Positions 16,458 to 25,253 of a DNA stretch of 64,000 bases are shown in pieces. Every line of letters starts with the position of its first letter. Position 1 is the first letter of the stretch. This DNA is from Pelagerythrobacter marensis (GTDB lineage Bacteria; Pseudomonadota; Alphaproteobacteria; Sphingomonadales; Sphingomonadaceae): NCBI RefSeq assembly GCF_001028625.1, contig NZ_CP011805.1, positions 496,001-560,000 of the forward strand. Reading direction: 5' to 3'. The notes under the pieces were generated by a model. That model saw nothing but the letters and a program-made list of their open reading frames with translations, had not been told where the DNA came from and searched no databases. The position numbers and the translations under genes are program-made.

Positions 16458-17545
16458 CCCTGCGCCTCGCCATCGTCCTGCCGACGCTCGACGAACGCGA
16501 GAACATCGCGCCGCTGCTGGCGCGGATCGAACAGGCGCTGGGGCCGCAGGGCTGGGAAGCGATCGTGGTCGACGATGCGAGCGCTGACGGCACTGCCGAC
16601 GAGGCGCGCCGCATCGCCCGCGCCGATCCGCGCGTGCGGGTGATCGAACGGATCGGCCGCCGGGGGCTGTCCTCCGCCGCGATCGAGGGAATCTGCGCGA
16701 CCGCCGCGCCCTTCGTGGCGGTGATGGATGCCGACCATCAGCATGACCCCGCGATTCTGCCGGAAATGCTCGCCGCGCTCGAAACCGGCGAATGCGATGT
16801 GGCGGTGGCCAGTCGCTATGTCGCAGGGGCCAGCAACGCGGGGCTCGCCAGCGCGCGGCGTGAACGCGGCTCGCGTCTGGCGGTGCGGCTGGCCCGGCGG
16901 CTGGCTGGTGTGGACCTCAGCGATCCCATGAGCGGTTATTTCGCGATTCGCGCGGAAATTGGCCGAACGCTCGCCCCGCGCATGTCGCAGATTGGCTTCA
17001 AGGTGCTGCTCGACCTGCTGGCCAGCGCGCCGGAACCGCTGCGCGTGCGCGAATTCCCGCTGCAATTCGCACAGCGACGCAGCGGCGCCAGCAAGCTGGA
17101 CCGGGCGGTCGTGTTCGACTTCCTCGTCGGTCTTTATGACAAAACCTTCGGCAGAGTGGTTCCGACCCGATTCGCACTGTTCGGCACGGTCGGTGGGCTG
17201 GGCGTCGTGGTGCACCTCGCCGTGCTTGCACTGCTGTTTCGTGCCGGGGATGTCGCATTCGTTCCGGCGCAGGCCCTGGCGACATTCGCGGCGATGACGT
17301 TCAACTTCTGGCTCAATAACTGGTTGACCTATCGTGACCGCCGGCTGCGCGGGGGGCGGGCGCTGCTGCGGGGCTGGGCAGGGTTCTGCGCCGCCTGTTC
17401 GGTGGGGGCGGTCGCCAACGTCGCGGTTGCCGGCTTGCTCAAGGGATACGGCCTGTACTGGCTGCTGGCAGCAGCAGCGGGCATTCTGGTGGGGGCAGTA
17501 TGGAATTACGCCCTGTCGAGCCGCTTCGTCTGGAAGCGGCGCTGA
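16454..17545 (+). CDS. family 2 glycosyltransferase fused to a GtrA-like membrane domain
   Basis: A 363-residue protein from TTG 16454, overlapping the leuB stop. Residues 1 to about 230 form a GT2 domain of the dolichyl/polyprenyl-phosphate mannose synthase type (IVLPTLDERENIAPLL, VVDDASADGT, MDADHQHDP, GFKVLLDLLA). Residues about 235-363 form a GtrA-like domain with four membrane segments (RFALFGTVGGLGVVVHLAVL; FNFWLNNWLTYRDRR). Such fusions make a lipid-linked sugar and present or flip it across the inner membrane. The facing PMT-type transferase gene is a likely partner. Confidence 0.92.
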   Translation: MTLRLAIVLPTLDERENIAPLLARIEQALGPQGWEAIVVDDASADGTADEARRIARADPRVRVIERIGRRGLSSAAIEGICATAAPFVAVMDADHQHDPAILPEMLAALETGECDVAVASRYVAGASNAGLASARRERGSRLAVRLARRLAGVDLSDPMSGYFAIRAEIGRTLAPRMSQIGFKVLLDLLASAPEPLRVREFPLQFAQRRSGASKLDRAVVFDFLVGLYDKTFGRVVPTRFALFGTVGGLGVVVHLAVLALLFRAGDVAFVPAQALATFAAMTFNFWLNNWLTYRDRRLRGGRALLRGWAGFCAACSVGAVANVAVAGLLKGYGLYWLLAAAAGILVGAVWNYALSSRFVWKRR

Positions 17546-17549
17546 TGCA

Positions 17550-18821
17550 CTAGCGCCAGCCGTAAAGCCAGGTCCACGCAGTGAAACTCTGTTCGCCCGC
17601 GAGCGGCGCGGCGCTGAGAATCGGGTAGAACCAGGCGAACAGCGCTCCGCTGGCGATAAGGGCGCCGACGGCCAGCTTCCGCCGCCCGCACTGCCATAGA
17701 GCGTCGAGCGCCATCGCCAGCGCAGCGAGCAGGAAACAGCTTGGCAGAAAATAGTGATAATAGAACTGGATCGGCTTGTTCACGACGATCCAGAAACCCA
17801 GGCTTACCGCGAAAAGAACGACTATCGCCATTGCCGCGCGGTCGCCGGTGATGGCCCGCCATGCGGCCCAGACCATCGCGGGCAGGCCCAGCAGCATCGT
17901 CAGCGGATTACCGATCAGGACGATACCGCGATGCGACCCCTCTATGGGACCGTAAAGGTACCATATTGCACGCAAATTGAAGATCCAGTCGGTCCAGCGG
18001 GACTGATAGGGGTGGGGCTCCACCACACTTTCCTGCAGCGCGATGATTTCGCGGTGCAGTGCGATGAACCCGTTTGCGGGCAGCGGGCTCTGGGCGAAGA
18101 AATAGGCCGGAAGGAACGTAAGCCAGTACACCGCCAGCGGCACCAGGCCCAGCCAGAGAGCCGCCTCCACCAACGAGACGCCGGGGACCGGGATACCTCT
18201 GCGACTGGTGAAAAGGCGCCTCCGCCCTGCGGCAAACCGTGCGACGAGGAAGGCCAGGCCCGGTAACATGGCGATCGGCACGGCGTTCCATTTCGCCGCC
18301 ATCGACAGGCCCAGCGCCACCCCGGCGAACGCGAGGCGCAAGCGTCCCGTTTCCGGCTCGCGCACCGCGGCGGCGCATTGCCACAGGGCCAGCGCGATAA
18401 AGGCGACGAAGAACACGTCGAGCATTGCGATGCGGCTGTGCACGAACAACACGAAACCGCTGGCGAGCAGGACCGCGTAGGAAACCGCGGCGAAACGGGA
18501 AAGAGTGCTGAACCAGATCGCCCGCGTGAAAGCGAACAGCGCGAGTGCGCCCGCCAGCGCCGGCATAATCCGCCAGCCCCACGCATTGTCGCCCAGGAGT
18601 GCGATGCCGAGGCCGATCAGTTCCTTGCCCAGCAGCGGGTGTTCGCGATTAAGGTACTCGCTGCCTTCGATCAGCGCACGGGCTGCGGGGAGATAGTGGA
18701 TTTCGTCGAAGTAAGGCTCAGTCGGAACGGCGAGCCGAATCAGGCACATGCCGAAGAATGCGATGGCGATCGCGGCGCTCCATCCGATGGGATCCCGCGG
18801 ATGGTCGTGCGCCTGGCTCAT
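17550..18821 (-). CDS. PMT-type (GT39) protein O-mannosyltransferase-like membrane protein
   Basis: A 423-residue integral membrane protein with about ten membrane segments. The N-terminal EPYFDEIHYLPAAR carries the DE motif of GT39 dolichyl-phosphate-mannose protein mannosyltransferases, followed by NREHPLLGKELIGLGI and HSRIAMLDVFFVAFIALALW. It probably transfers a sugar from a polyprenyl-phosphate donor to an exported protein. The ATG at 18819-18821 is chosen by homology; no clear ribosome site precedes it and the frame is open to 19214. It converges with the GT2-GtrA gene, 4 bp away. Confidence 0.88.
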   Translation of the reverse strand: MSQAHDHPRDPIGWSAAIAIAFFGMCLIRLAVPTEPYFDEIHYLPAARALIEGSEYLNREHPLLGKELIGLGIALLGDNAWGWRIMPALAGALALFAFTRAIWFSTLSRFAAVSYAVLLASGFVLFVHSRIAMLDVFFVAFIALALWQCAAAVREPETGRLRLAFAGVALGLSMAAKWNAVPIAMLPGLAFLVARFAAGRRRLFTSRRGIPVPGVSLVEAALWLGLVPLAVYWLTFLPAYFFAQSPLPANGFIALHREIIALQESVVEPHPYQSRWTDWIFNLRAIWYLYGPIEGSHRGIVLIGNPLTMLLGLPAMVWAAWRAITGDRAAMAIVVLFAVSLGFWIVVNKPIQFYYHYFLPSCFLLAALAMALDALWQCGRRKLAVGALIASGALFAWFYPILSAAPLAGEQSFTAWTWLYGWR

Positions 18822-19009
18822 CGGCACGATCGATAGTGGGTGTCCCACGCTGGGGCAAGTGCGCCGCCATGCGTGTTTACACTTATGCCGACCGCGGAAA
18901 TAGTGTATGCAAAATTTACAATAAAAAGACATGGGCTCGCGTGATTCGCGAGCGGGCAGGAGGTCGCATTGAGCTGGGCGGGGCGTGAGGGATTCGGAGG
19001 ATTGGGTAG

Positions 19010-19234
19010 ATGGCTCGTAACTGGGCATGTGCGTTGTTCGGCCACAAAGTCTGGCGGAAGCGTGTTCGGCGCGAAGGCAGGACTTTTGTCGGCCGTTGCC
19101 GTCGTTGCGGAATCCTGATGGTGCGCGCCGATGACGGCTGGCGTCCGGGGGCGCCAGCGGACATCGATCCATCCTTCGATGCGAAGCCCGCTCCGGTCCC
19201 AATCCGGGAGTCAAGCCATGAGTCGTGCGTTTGA
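19010..19234 (+). CDS. small Cys-containing protein (CxLFGHK...CRRCG type)
   Basis: A 74-residue basic protein with a good ribosome site (GGAGGATTGGGTAG then ATG). The N-terminus has CALFGHKVWRKR and later GRCRRCGILM, so a C-x4-H plus CxxC arrangement may bind zinc. Small prophage-type proteins with the same CxLFGH...CRRCG layout are known, but no phage context is seen here. The C-terminal third looks disordered. Function unknown. Confidence 0.65.
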   Translation: MARNWACALFGHKVWRKRVRREGRTFVGRCRRCGILMVRADDGWRPGAPADIDPSFDAKPAPVPIRESSHESCV

Positions 19235-19245
19235 CGCGACGAGTG

Positions 19246-19264
19246 GTGTTACACCTTTTAACAC
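19246..19264. promoter_or_regulatory. GTGTTACAC operator-like inverted repeat
   Basis: GTGTTA (19246-19251) and TAACAC (19259-19264) form a short inverted repeat just downstream of a possible -35 TTGACG (19231-19236), 85 bp before the acidic membrane protein gene. The same 9-mer GTGTTACAC appears twice between ppk and its divergent LysR gene (25186-25205), which raises the chance that one regulator sees both sites. Confidence 0.35.
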
Positions 19265-19349
19265 TGGGGTTGGCGTCGGCGGAACTTTCTGCTTAGGCTC
19301 TTCGTTGATCTAGGTGACATACACCAAGAAAACGGAAGGGTCTGTATTT

Positions 19350-19586
19350 ATGAAGCTTCGTAATATCTTTTTTGCAACCGCAGCGGCCACGCTCGCAGCG
19401 GCTCCTATCGCTGCTCAGGCTGAAACGGCTGCGCGCGTTTCGGAACCCGTTGCCGGTGCTTCCGAACTGGGCGGCGATGGTGAAGGCATTGGTGCCGGCC
19501 TGATCGTTGCGGCGATTGCGGCCATCGGCATGATCGTTCTGATCGTCAGCGACGACGACGATGATGAAGATCCGGTCAGCGCCTAA
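19350..19586 (+). CDS. small exported/membrane protein with poly-Asp tail
   Basis: A 78-residue protein with a signal peptide (MKLRNIFFATAAATLAAAP...AQA), a Gly/Ala-rich hydrophobic segment (GAGLIVAAIAAIGMIVLIV) and an acidic tail SDDDDDEDPVSA. The ATG 19350 has GGAAGGG upstream, and the upstream extension is poor. It is followed by a strong intrinsic terminator at 19611-19636, which supports a real single-gene transcript. Similar small proteins occur in sphingomonads; function unknown. Confidence 0.7.
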   Translation: MKLRNIFFATAAATLAAAPIAAQAETAARVSEPVAGASELGGDGEGIGAGLIVAAIAAIGMIVLIVSDDDDDEDPVSA

Positions 19587-19610
19587 GACCTGACCCGAAT
19601 ACAACGAGAA

Positions 19611-19636
19611 GGGCGGTGCTGCGGCGCCGCCCTTTT
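19611..19636 (+). terminator. intrinsic terminator
   Basis: GGGCGGTGC and GCGCCGCCC pair over 9 bp (one G-U) around a TGCG loop and are followed by TTTTTCG. It ends the small acidic membrane protein transcript and lies 40 bp before metZ, so metZ should have its own promoter or depend on read-through. Confidence 0.85.
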
Positions 19637-19676
19637 TCGTTGCGTCGTCGGCCCGCGCACTACTAGAGCGGCGCCG

Positions 19677-20882
19677 ATGAAGAAGACCCATGGAATGAAC
19701 CGCGCGATCACGCGCACCTGGCGCCCTGCGACGCAGGCCGTGCGCGGCGGCACCTGGCGCAGCGAACACGGCGAGACGAGTGAAGCGCTCTTCCTCACGT
19801 CAGGCTACAGCTACGACGATGCCGCGACCGTCGCCGCCCGGTTCGCCGGCGAGGCCGAAGGGATGACCTATTCCCGCCTCCAGAACCCGACAGTCGCCAT
19901 GCTGGAAGAGCGGATTGCCCTGATGGAAGGCGCAGAGGCCTGCCGCGCGCAGGCCAGTGGCATGGCTGCGATGACGGCGGCGCTCTTGTGCCAGCTTTCG
20001 GTCGGCGATCACGTGGTCGCTGCGCGGGCAGCATTCGGATCGTGCCGGTGGCTGGTCGATCACCTCTGCCCCCGGTTCGGGATCGAAACGACGGTGATCG
20101 ACAGCGCAGACAATGCTGCTTGGGAAGCGGCCATCCGGCCGAATACCAAAGTCTTCTTCTTCGAAACGCCGGCCAATCCGACGCTCGACGTGGTCGATCT
20201 GGAATATGTCTGCGGCCTGGCGAAAGCCCATGGCATTGCCACCGTCGTCGACAATGCCTTCGCAACGGCAGTGCTGCAGCGGCCGCTGGAGTTCGGTGCC
20301 GATATCGTCGCCTACAGCGCGACCAAGCTGATGGATGGCCAGGGCCGGGTTCTGGCCGGTGCGGTTTGCGGGGATCGCACGTTTATCGACGAGGTTCTGC
20401 TGCCGTTCCAGCGCAACACCGGGCCAAATCTTTCGCCCTTCAATGCCTGGGTGGTGCACAAGGGGCTGGAAACACTCAACCTGCGGGCACATCGGCAGAG
20501 TGAGAGCGCGCTCGAGATCGGACGTTTTGTGGAAAATCGCGGCCCCCGCGTTCTGCATCCGGGGTTGGAGAGCCACCCGGGTCACGCCCTTGCAGCAAAG
20601 CAGATGGACGCGTTCGGCCCGATCTTCGCGCTGGACGTTGGCAGTCGAGAGAAAGCCTTTGCCGTGCTCGATGCGCTGGAACTCATCGATATTTCCAACA
20701 ACATCGGCGATGCGCGCAGCCTTATGTGCCACCCGGCCAGCACGACGCACGCCGGAATGAGCGAGGAAGCGCGTACCGAGATGGGGGTCGGCGAAGGTCT
20801 GCTACGGATCAATATCGGGCTGGAGGATGTCGAGGATCTTCGCGAAGACCTGGACCGCGCGCTCGCCGCAGCAGGGTTCTGA
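19677..20882 (+). CDS. metZ: O-succinylhomoserine sulfhydrylase
   Basis: A 401-residue Cys/Met-metabolism PLP enzyme (gamma family). It forms homocysteine from O-succinyl- or O-acetyl-homoserine and sulfide. The PLP lysine is K217 in AYSATKLMDGQGR. TYSRLQNPTVAMLEERIA, FFETPANPTLDVVDL and NIGDARSLMCHPASTTH are MetZ-like. Cystathionine enzymes are close relatives, so the exact acyl donor is an inference. No SAM-II riboswitch fits in the 40-bp upstream gap. Confidence 0.9.
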   Translation: MKKTHGMNRAITRTWRPATQAVRGGTWRSEHGETSEALFLTSGYSYDDAATVAARFAGEAEGMTYSRLQNPTVAMLEERIALMEGAEACRAQASGMAAMTAALLCQLSVGDHVVAARAAFGSCRWLVDHLCPRFGIETTVIDSADNAAWEAAIRPNTKVFFFETPANPTLDVVDLEYVCGLAKAHGIATVVDNAFATAVLQRPLEFGADIVAYSATKLMDGQGRVLAGAVCGDRTFIDEVLLPFQRNTGPNLSPFNAWVVHKGLETLNLRAHRQSESALEIGRFVENRGPRVLHPGLESHPGHALAAKQMDAFGPIFALDVGSREKAFAVLDALELIDISNNIGDARSLMCHPASTTHAGMSEEARTEMGVGEGLLRINIGLEDVEDLREDLDRALAAAGF

Positions 20883-20965
20883 AAGCCGCCATTCGGTGCG
20901 CCGCGATGTCCTGATGGCATTGCGCTCTTTACCGCGCCTGCCGCTTTCCATTATCGTGTGCAGCG

Positions 20966-21364
20966 ATGAAACAGCTGTTCCAACATGCCGCGATTACCGA
21001 TGGGATTACCGTTCGCGTGGCGGTGAATTTCCTGCCTGAACAGTCGCAGCCCGACGCGGGGAAGTGGTTCTGGGTCTATCACATCCGGATCGAGAACGAG
21101 TCCGACGAACGGGTGCAACTGATCACCCGCCATTGGCGAATCACCGACGCGCGCGGGGCTGTGAATCTGGTCGATGGGGAAGGGGTCGTGGGCGAAATGC
21201 CCGTTCTGGCTCCGGGCGACAGCCATGACTATGTATCCGGCTGCCCGCTGGCGACGCCGCATGGATCGATGGAAGGGTTTTACACCTTCCATCGCGCCGA
21301 TGGCACGCCGCTGGAGGTGCGCATTCCCTTCTTCCCGCTGGCAGCGCCGGCGATCGCGGACTGA
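20966..21364 (+). CDS. apaG: ApaG protein
   Basis: A 132-residue single-domain DUF525/ApaG protein with the immunoglobulin-like fold motifs FWVYHIRIENESDERVQLI, RHWRITDARG, GEGVVGEMPVLAPG and GSMEGFYTF. ApaG has been tied to Co2+/Mg2+ tolerance in enterobacteria and to nucleotide binding. It is close behind metZ (84-bp gap) and converges with ppx. Confidence 0.94.
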   Translation: MKQLFQHAAITDGITVRVAVNFLPEQSQPDAGKWFWVYHIRIENESDERVQLITRHWRITDARGAVNLVDGEGVVGEMPVLAPGDSHDYVSGCPLATPHGSMEGFYTFHRADGTPLEVRIPFFPLAAPAIAD

Positions 21365-21471
21365 CGGCGGCCCGGCTTCGGTTCCGCGCAAGGCGGTTCG
21401 CGAAAGCCTGTCGTTTCCCAGCTATATCACATTGATAGCCTGGATCTTATCCGCGGTCTCGTGGCCGGCGC

Positions 21472-22971
21472 TCAGGCGGTGATCTGCAATTCCGGGTCCA
21501 GCCCAAGCCACTCGGCCAGACCGGCGAGATCGCGCGTCACGCTTTCCCCCGCCAGCGCCGCGCGGCTTTCATCGAGGCGCAGGACCAGTTTCTTCTTCTT
21601 GCGCGCCAGGGCGCTGGTCATCAGCGAAATACGCGACGTTGCGCCCAGTCTGCGCGCCAGGCGCATGGCCAGGCCCCAGCCCATCGCCTCGCGCAAGTCC
21701 TGTTCGTCGGTGAGGGCGGCAACGCGCTTGGGCCAGCTCGTTTTGTTGCAACTGCCGAGCAGCATCGCCGCGATCATCGCACGTCCGCGCGCATCGAGCC
21801 CGACCCAGCGCTTGTCCAGCGCCCATTCGAGCGCCTGCGCGGTGCGGAAATTCGGCTCCACCCGATGGAGGGCGAGCGAGAGCAGCGCGCCTGCAAGGCG
21901 CAAACGCTCGTTCTCCGCCCCGCCGCCTTCGGCGATGTCGACCACCCAGGCGCTCATCAAGGCGGCATCGGTAATTGCGCTTTTCATCGGTGCCGCGAAA
22001 TCGGCAACGGCGACGATTAGCGGATCTTTCGTCTGCTCAAGCGGTTCGAGCCGCTGGTACAGCAACCCTTCGCGAAGCCCCCAGCTGGAGAAGACGAGCC
22101 CGTCCGGTTCCAGCTCAGCCAGCATGATCTGCAACATTGCCGCGGCATCGGGCAGGGCGCCGGCGCGCAGCGAACCGATCCCGTCGATATCGACCAGCTT
22201 TTCCGGATTGCTGCGCGCGACCTTGCGCGCAATCCGCATGGCGTCTTCGGCATCCAGCCGGAAACCGTGCGGATCGGTCAGCGGGTAATCGCCGCTGCGC
22301 ATGGCATAGGCAGCCAGGGCGCGCCACGTGCCGCCGACCATGTAGAGCGGGCCAGTGTGCGCCGCGGCCCATCCGGCCTTCTGGAACGCTTTCTGCACCG
22401 CGCGCTTGAACGATGCCGATTTTCTGGCGCGCAGGGCAGGCAGGCGCAAGGTGCCGAGCGGCAGGCTGGCGCCGCTGTGGCAATCGCCGTTATCCACCCC
22501 GACAAGCTCCAGACTGCCGCCGCCCAGATCCGCCACGACCCCGTGGGCATCGGGGAAAGCACCGATTACGCCGAAAGCGGAGGCGACCGCTTCCTCTTCT
22601 CCGGTCAGCAGTCTGGGGTCGAGGCCCAGGGCGCGCACCCGATCGAGAAACGCTGCACCGTTTTCCGCCTCGCGCGCGGCAGCGGTGGCGACGGTCTGGA
22701 CATCGTGAACCTTCAGCTCCTGCACCAGCAGGGCGAAGCGCGTCAGCGCTGCGAGCGCCTGTTCGCACGCTTCCTCCGGTATCCGACCGTTCGACGCGAG
22801 ATCGCGCCCGAGGCGGGCCACGATCTTCTCGTTCCACATCGTCCGCGGGCTGCGCTGCGGGCCATCGTAGACGACCAGCCGGACAGTGTTGGAACCGATA
22901 TCGATCACCGCGCGGCGATCGTCGTGCTGCGCGCGGAGGCTGCGTTGAGCGAACGGGCGATAGGCTGTCAT
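21472..22971 (-). CDS. ppx: exopolyphosphatase (Ppx/GppA family)
   Basis: A 499-residue ASKHA-fold phosphatase. Nucleotide/phosphate loops are VIDIGSNTVRLVVYDG near residue 22 and VADLGGGSLELVGV near 145; the C-terminal HD-like helical region follows. It degrades polyphosphate or pppGpp. Its ATG overlaps the ppk stop by 4 bp, so the polyP synthase and hydrolase are made from one transcript. Confidence 0.93.
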   Translation of the reverse strand: MTAYRPFAQRSLRAQHDDRRAVIDIGSNTVRLVVYDGPQRSPRTMWNEKIVARLGRDLASNGRIPEEACEQALAALTRFALLVQELKVHDVQTVATAAAREAENGAAFLDRVRALGLDPRLLTGEEEAVASAFGVIGAFPDAHGVVADLGGGSLELVGVDNGDCHSGASLPLGTLRLPALRARKSASFKRAVQKAFQKAGWAAAHTGPLYMVGGTWRALAAYAMRSGDYPLTDPHGFRLDAEDAMRIARKVARSNPEKLVDIDGIGSLRAGALPDAAAMLQIMLAELEPDGLVFSSWGLREGLLYQRLEPLEQTKDPLIVAVADFAAPMKSAITDAALMSAWVVDIAEGGGAENERLRLAGALLSLALHRVEPNFRTAQALEWALDKRWVGLDARGRAMIAAMLLGSCNKTSWPKRVAALTDEQDLREAMGWGLAMRLARRLGATSRISLMTSALARKKKKLVLRLDESRAALAGESVTRDLAGLAEWLGLDPELQITA

Positions 22972-25148
22972 CCGGGGTCGTCCTCCAGCCTCAGCTTGGG
23001 CACGGCACCCGCCTTAAGCGCGGCTCCACGACCCGAAAGCGAGGGATTGCTCATGAAATAATCGTGACAGTTGAAGCCTTCTCCCTCGGCCTCTGCCTCC
23101 GGCCCGACGCGCATCCGTTCGTATTGACCGTCGGGCTGCTGCTGCCAGCTTTGCTCCGTATCGAGGATATTCGCCAGCATAACCTGCTCCAGTACCTGAT
23201 CGTGCACTGTCTTGTTCACGATCGGCACCAGAACTTCCACCCGACGGTCGAGATTGCGGCTCATCGCATCGGCGGAAGTGAGAAAGACGTCGGCGTGCTT
23301 GCTCGGCAGGCGATGTCCGTTGCCGAAGGCCCACACGCGGCTGTGTTCGAGGAAGCGGCCGATGATGGATTTGACCTGGATGTTTTCCGACACGCCGGGC
23401 ACGCCGGCGCGCAGCGAACAGATGCCGCGAACGACAAGCTGGATTTCGACCCCGGCGGCGCTGGCTTCATACAGCTTGTCGATCACCTCGCGGTGGGTGA
23501 TCGAATTCAGCTTGGCCCAGACCCCGGCAGGTTTGCCCGCATGGGCATTGGCGATTTCCCGATCGATCAGTTCGAACAGCTTGGCCTTCAGGCCGATGGG
23601 CGAAATCGCGATCCGTTCCGTCTCGCGCGGCTCGACGTAGCCGGTGACGAAGTTGAACAGCTTGGCCGCATCGCGCCCCAGCGCAGGATCGGCGGTGAAA
23701 TAGCTGAGATCGGTGTAAATCCGGGCGTTGATGGGGTGATAGTTGCCGGTCCCGAAATGGCAGTAGGTGCGATACCCTTCCTCCTCCCGGCGGACCACGA
23801 GGCTGACTTTGGCGTGGGTCTTCCACTCCATGAAGCCATAGATTACCTGCACCCCGGCGCGTTCCAGCTCGGTCGCCCAGCGGATATTGCGTTCTTCATC
23901 GAAGCGAGCCTTCAGCTCGACCACCGCGGTCACCGCCTTGCCCGCCTGCGCCGCGTCGATCAGGGCCGCGATCACCGGCGACTGGTCGCCCGCGCGATAG
24001 AGCGTTTGCTTGATCGAAACGACCGCCGGATCGGTCGCCGCCTGATGCAGGAAATCGACCACCACCTCGAAACTTTCGTAGGGGTGCTGGATCACGATGT
24101 CCTTCTCGCGGATGGCGGAAAAGCAATCGCCGTCGTGTGCCAGAATACGTTCCGGATAGCGGGGGGAGAAGGGCGCGAACTTCAGGTCGGGCCGCGGTTC
24201 GCCGCAGATCGCGTCGAGATGGCGCAGGCCCAGCATCCCTTCCGACTTCACGACCATCGCCGAATCGACGTCGAACTGTTCGCGCAGCAATGCCTCCGCC
24301 GCAGGGTCGCAGTCGCGATCGAGCTCCAGCAGAACCGCACGCCCGCGCCGCCGCCGCTGGATCGCGGTGCGGAAATAGCGGACCAGATCCTCTGCTTCTT
24401 CCTCCACCTCGATATCGCTGTCGCGCAGCACGCGGAACAGGCCGTCGCCCAGGATCTTGAAACCGGGGAAAAGCTGGGCGGCATAGCGCCCGATCAGCTT
24501 TTCGATCGCGACATAGACCGCCTGCTTGCCCGGTAGGCGCACGAAGCGCGGCGCGCCGCTGGGGATCAGCACCATTTCCACCAGATCGGGCTGACGCCGC
24601 CCGCGCTTGAGGCGGAAAAGCACCCCCATCCCGAGATTGGCGACGAAGGGGAAGGGGTGCGATGGGTCGATTGCCTGCGGGGTGATCAACGGCAGGATAT
24701 CCGTGGTGAAATACTCTTCCAGCCAGGCCTGCTGCGTATCATCGAGCTGGTCGATTTCCGCGATCAGAATGCCTTCTTCGGCCAGAAGATCGCGCAGGGC
24801 GCCCAGTGCGCGCTGCTGCCGCGATTCGACCGCCAGCAGGAGTTCGCGGATCGCGGCGAGTTGCTGGCGCGGATCGAGCCCGTCGATCGCAGTCGTTTCG
24901 ATCCCGCGGGTCGCCTGGCCTTCGAGGCCGGCAATGCGGATCATCGTGAATTCATCGAGATTGCTGGCGGAGATTGACAGGAAGCGCAGCCGTTCGAGCA
25001 GCGGATAGCGCTCGTTTTCCGATTCCGCGAGCACGCGGCGATTGAACGACAGCCACGAAAGTTCGCGATTTACGTAGCGCTCGGCCGCCGCTGCCGCGGC
25101 GCTGCCTCCATCAACCGGCTCGGCCGGGCCCTGCGTAAATGCGTTCAT
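22968..25148 (-). CDS. ppk: polyphosphate kinase 1
   Basis: A 726-residue PPK1 that reversibly polymerises the gamma-phosphate of ATP into polyphosphate. Domain order is normal: N (RYVNRELSWLSFNRRVLAES), head, C1 (HPYESFEVVVDFLHQA), and C2 with the phospho-histidine region (KTHAKVSLVVRREEEGYRTY). The ATG at 25146-25148 is preferred over the farther start at 25196 by homology. It shares a divergent control region with the GcvA-like LysR gene. Confidence 0.96.
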   Translation of the reverse strand: MNAFTQGPAEPVDGGSAAAAAAERYVNRELSWLSFNRRVLAESENERYPLLERLRFLSISASNLDEFTMIRIAGLEGQATRGIETTAIDGLDPRQQLAAIRELLLAVESRQQRALGALRDLLAEEGILIAEIDQLDDTQQAWLEEYFTTDILPLITPQAIDPSHPFPFVANLGMGVLFRLKRGRRQPDLVEMVLIPSGAPRFVRLPGKQAVYVAIEKLIGRYAAQLFPGFKILGDGLFRVLRDSDIEVEEEAEDLVRYFRTAIQRRRRGRAVLLELDRDCDPAAEALLREQFDVDSAMVVKSEGMLGLRHLDAICGEPRPDLKFAPFSPRYPERILAHDGDCFSAIREKDIVIQHPYESFEVVVDFLHQAATDPAVVSIKQTLYRAGDQSPVIAALIDAAQAGKAVTAVVELKARFDEERNIRWATELERAGVQVIYGFMEWKTHAKVSLVVRREEEGYRTYCHFGTGNYHPINARIYTDLSYFTADPALGRDAAKLFNFVTGYVEPRETERIAISPIGLKAKLFELIDREIANAHAGKPAGVWAKLNSITHREVIDKLYEASAAGVEIQLVVRGICSLRAGVPGVSENIQVKSIIGRFLEHSRVWAFGNGHRLPSKHADVFLTSADAMSRNLDRRVEVLVPIVNKTVHDQVLEQVMLANILDTEQSWQQQPDGQYERMRVGPEAEAEGEGFNCHDYFMSNPSLSGRGAALKAGAVPKLRLEDDPG

Positions 25149-25185
25149 CCGTCGTGCCAATCTCCGGCGCCCCCTTGCTGGCCGA

Positions 25186-25205
25186 GTGTTACACATGTGT
25201 TACAC
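25186..25205. promoter_or_regulatory. tandem GTGTTACAC operator-like sites between ppk and lysR
   Basis: Two identical 9-mers GTGTTACAC (25186-25194 and 25197-25205) are spaced 11 bp apart, one helical turn, and together create the perfect palindrome ACACATGTGT at the centre. The site lies in the 105-bp gap between the divergent ppk and LysR starts. LysR proteins commonly bind such a position to control both themselves and the neighbour. Confidence 0.5.
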
Positions 25206-25253
25206 CTCGCAAGATTGCGGCGCCAGCGGCTTGCCGCTATCCGCATCGGCACG

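Noticed and set aside
18934..18952. Hairpin GCTCGCG/CGCGAGC as a terminator or second copy of the 12413 hairpin
   Set aside because: Same short arms but different loop and flanks, and no adjacent T-run; probably coincidence of GC-rich sequence.
19637..19676. SAM-II type riboswitch ahead of metZ
   Set aside because: Only 40 bp remain between the upstream terminator and the metZ start and no riboswitch-like core is seen.
22413..24536. 707-codon plus-strand open frame opposite ppx and ppk
   Set aside because: Shadow frame; the opposite strand holds both polyphosphate genes with all motifs.
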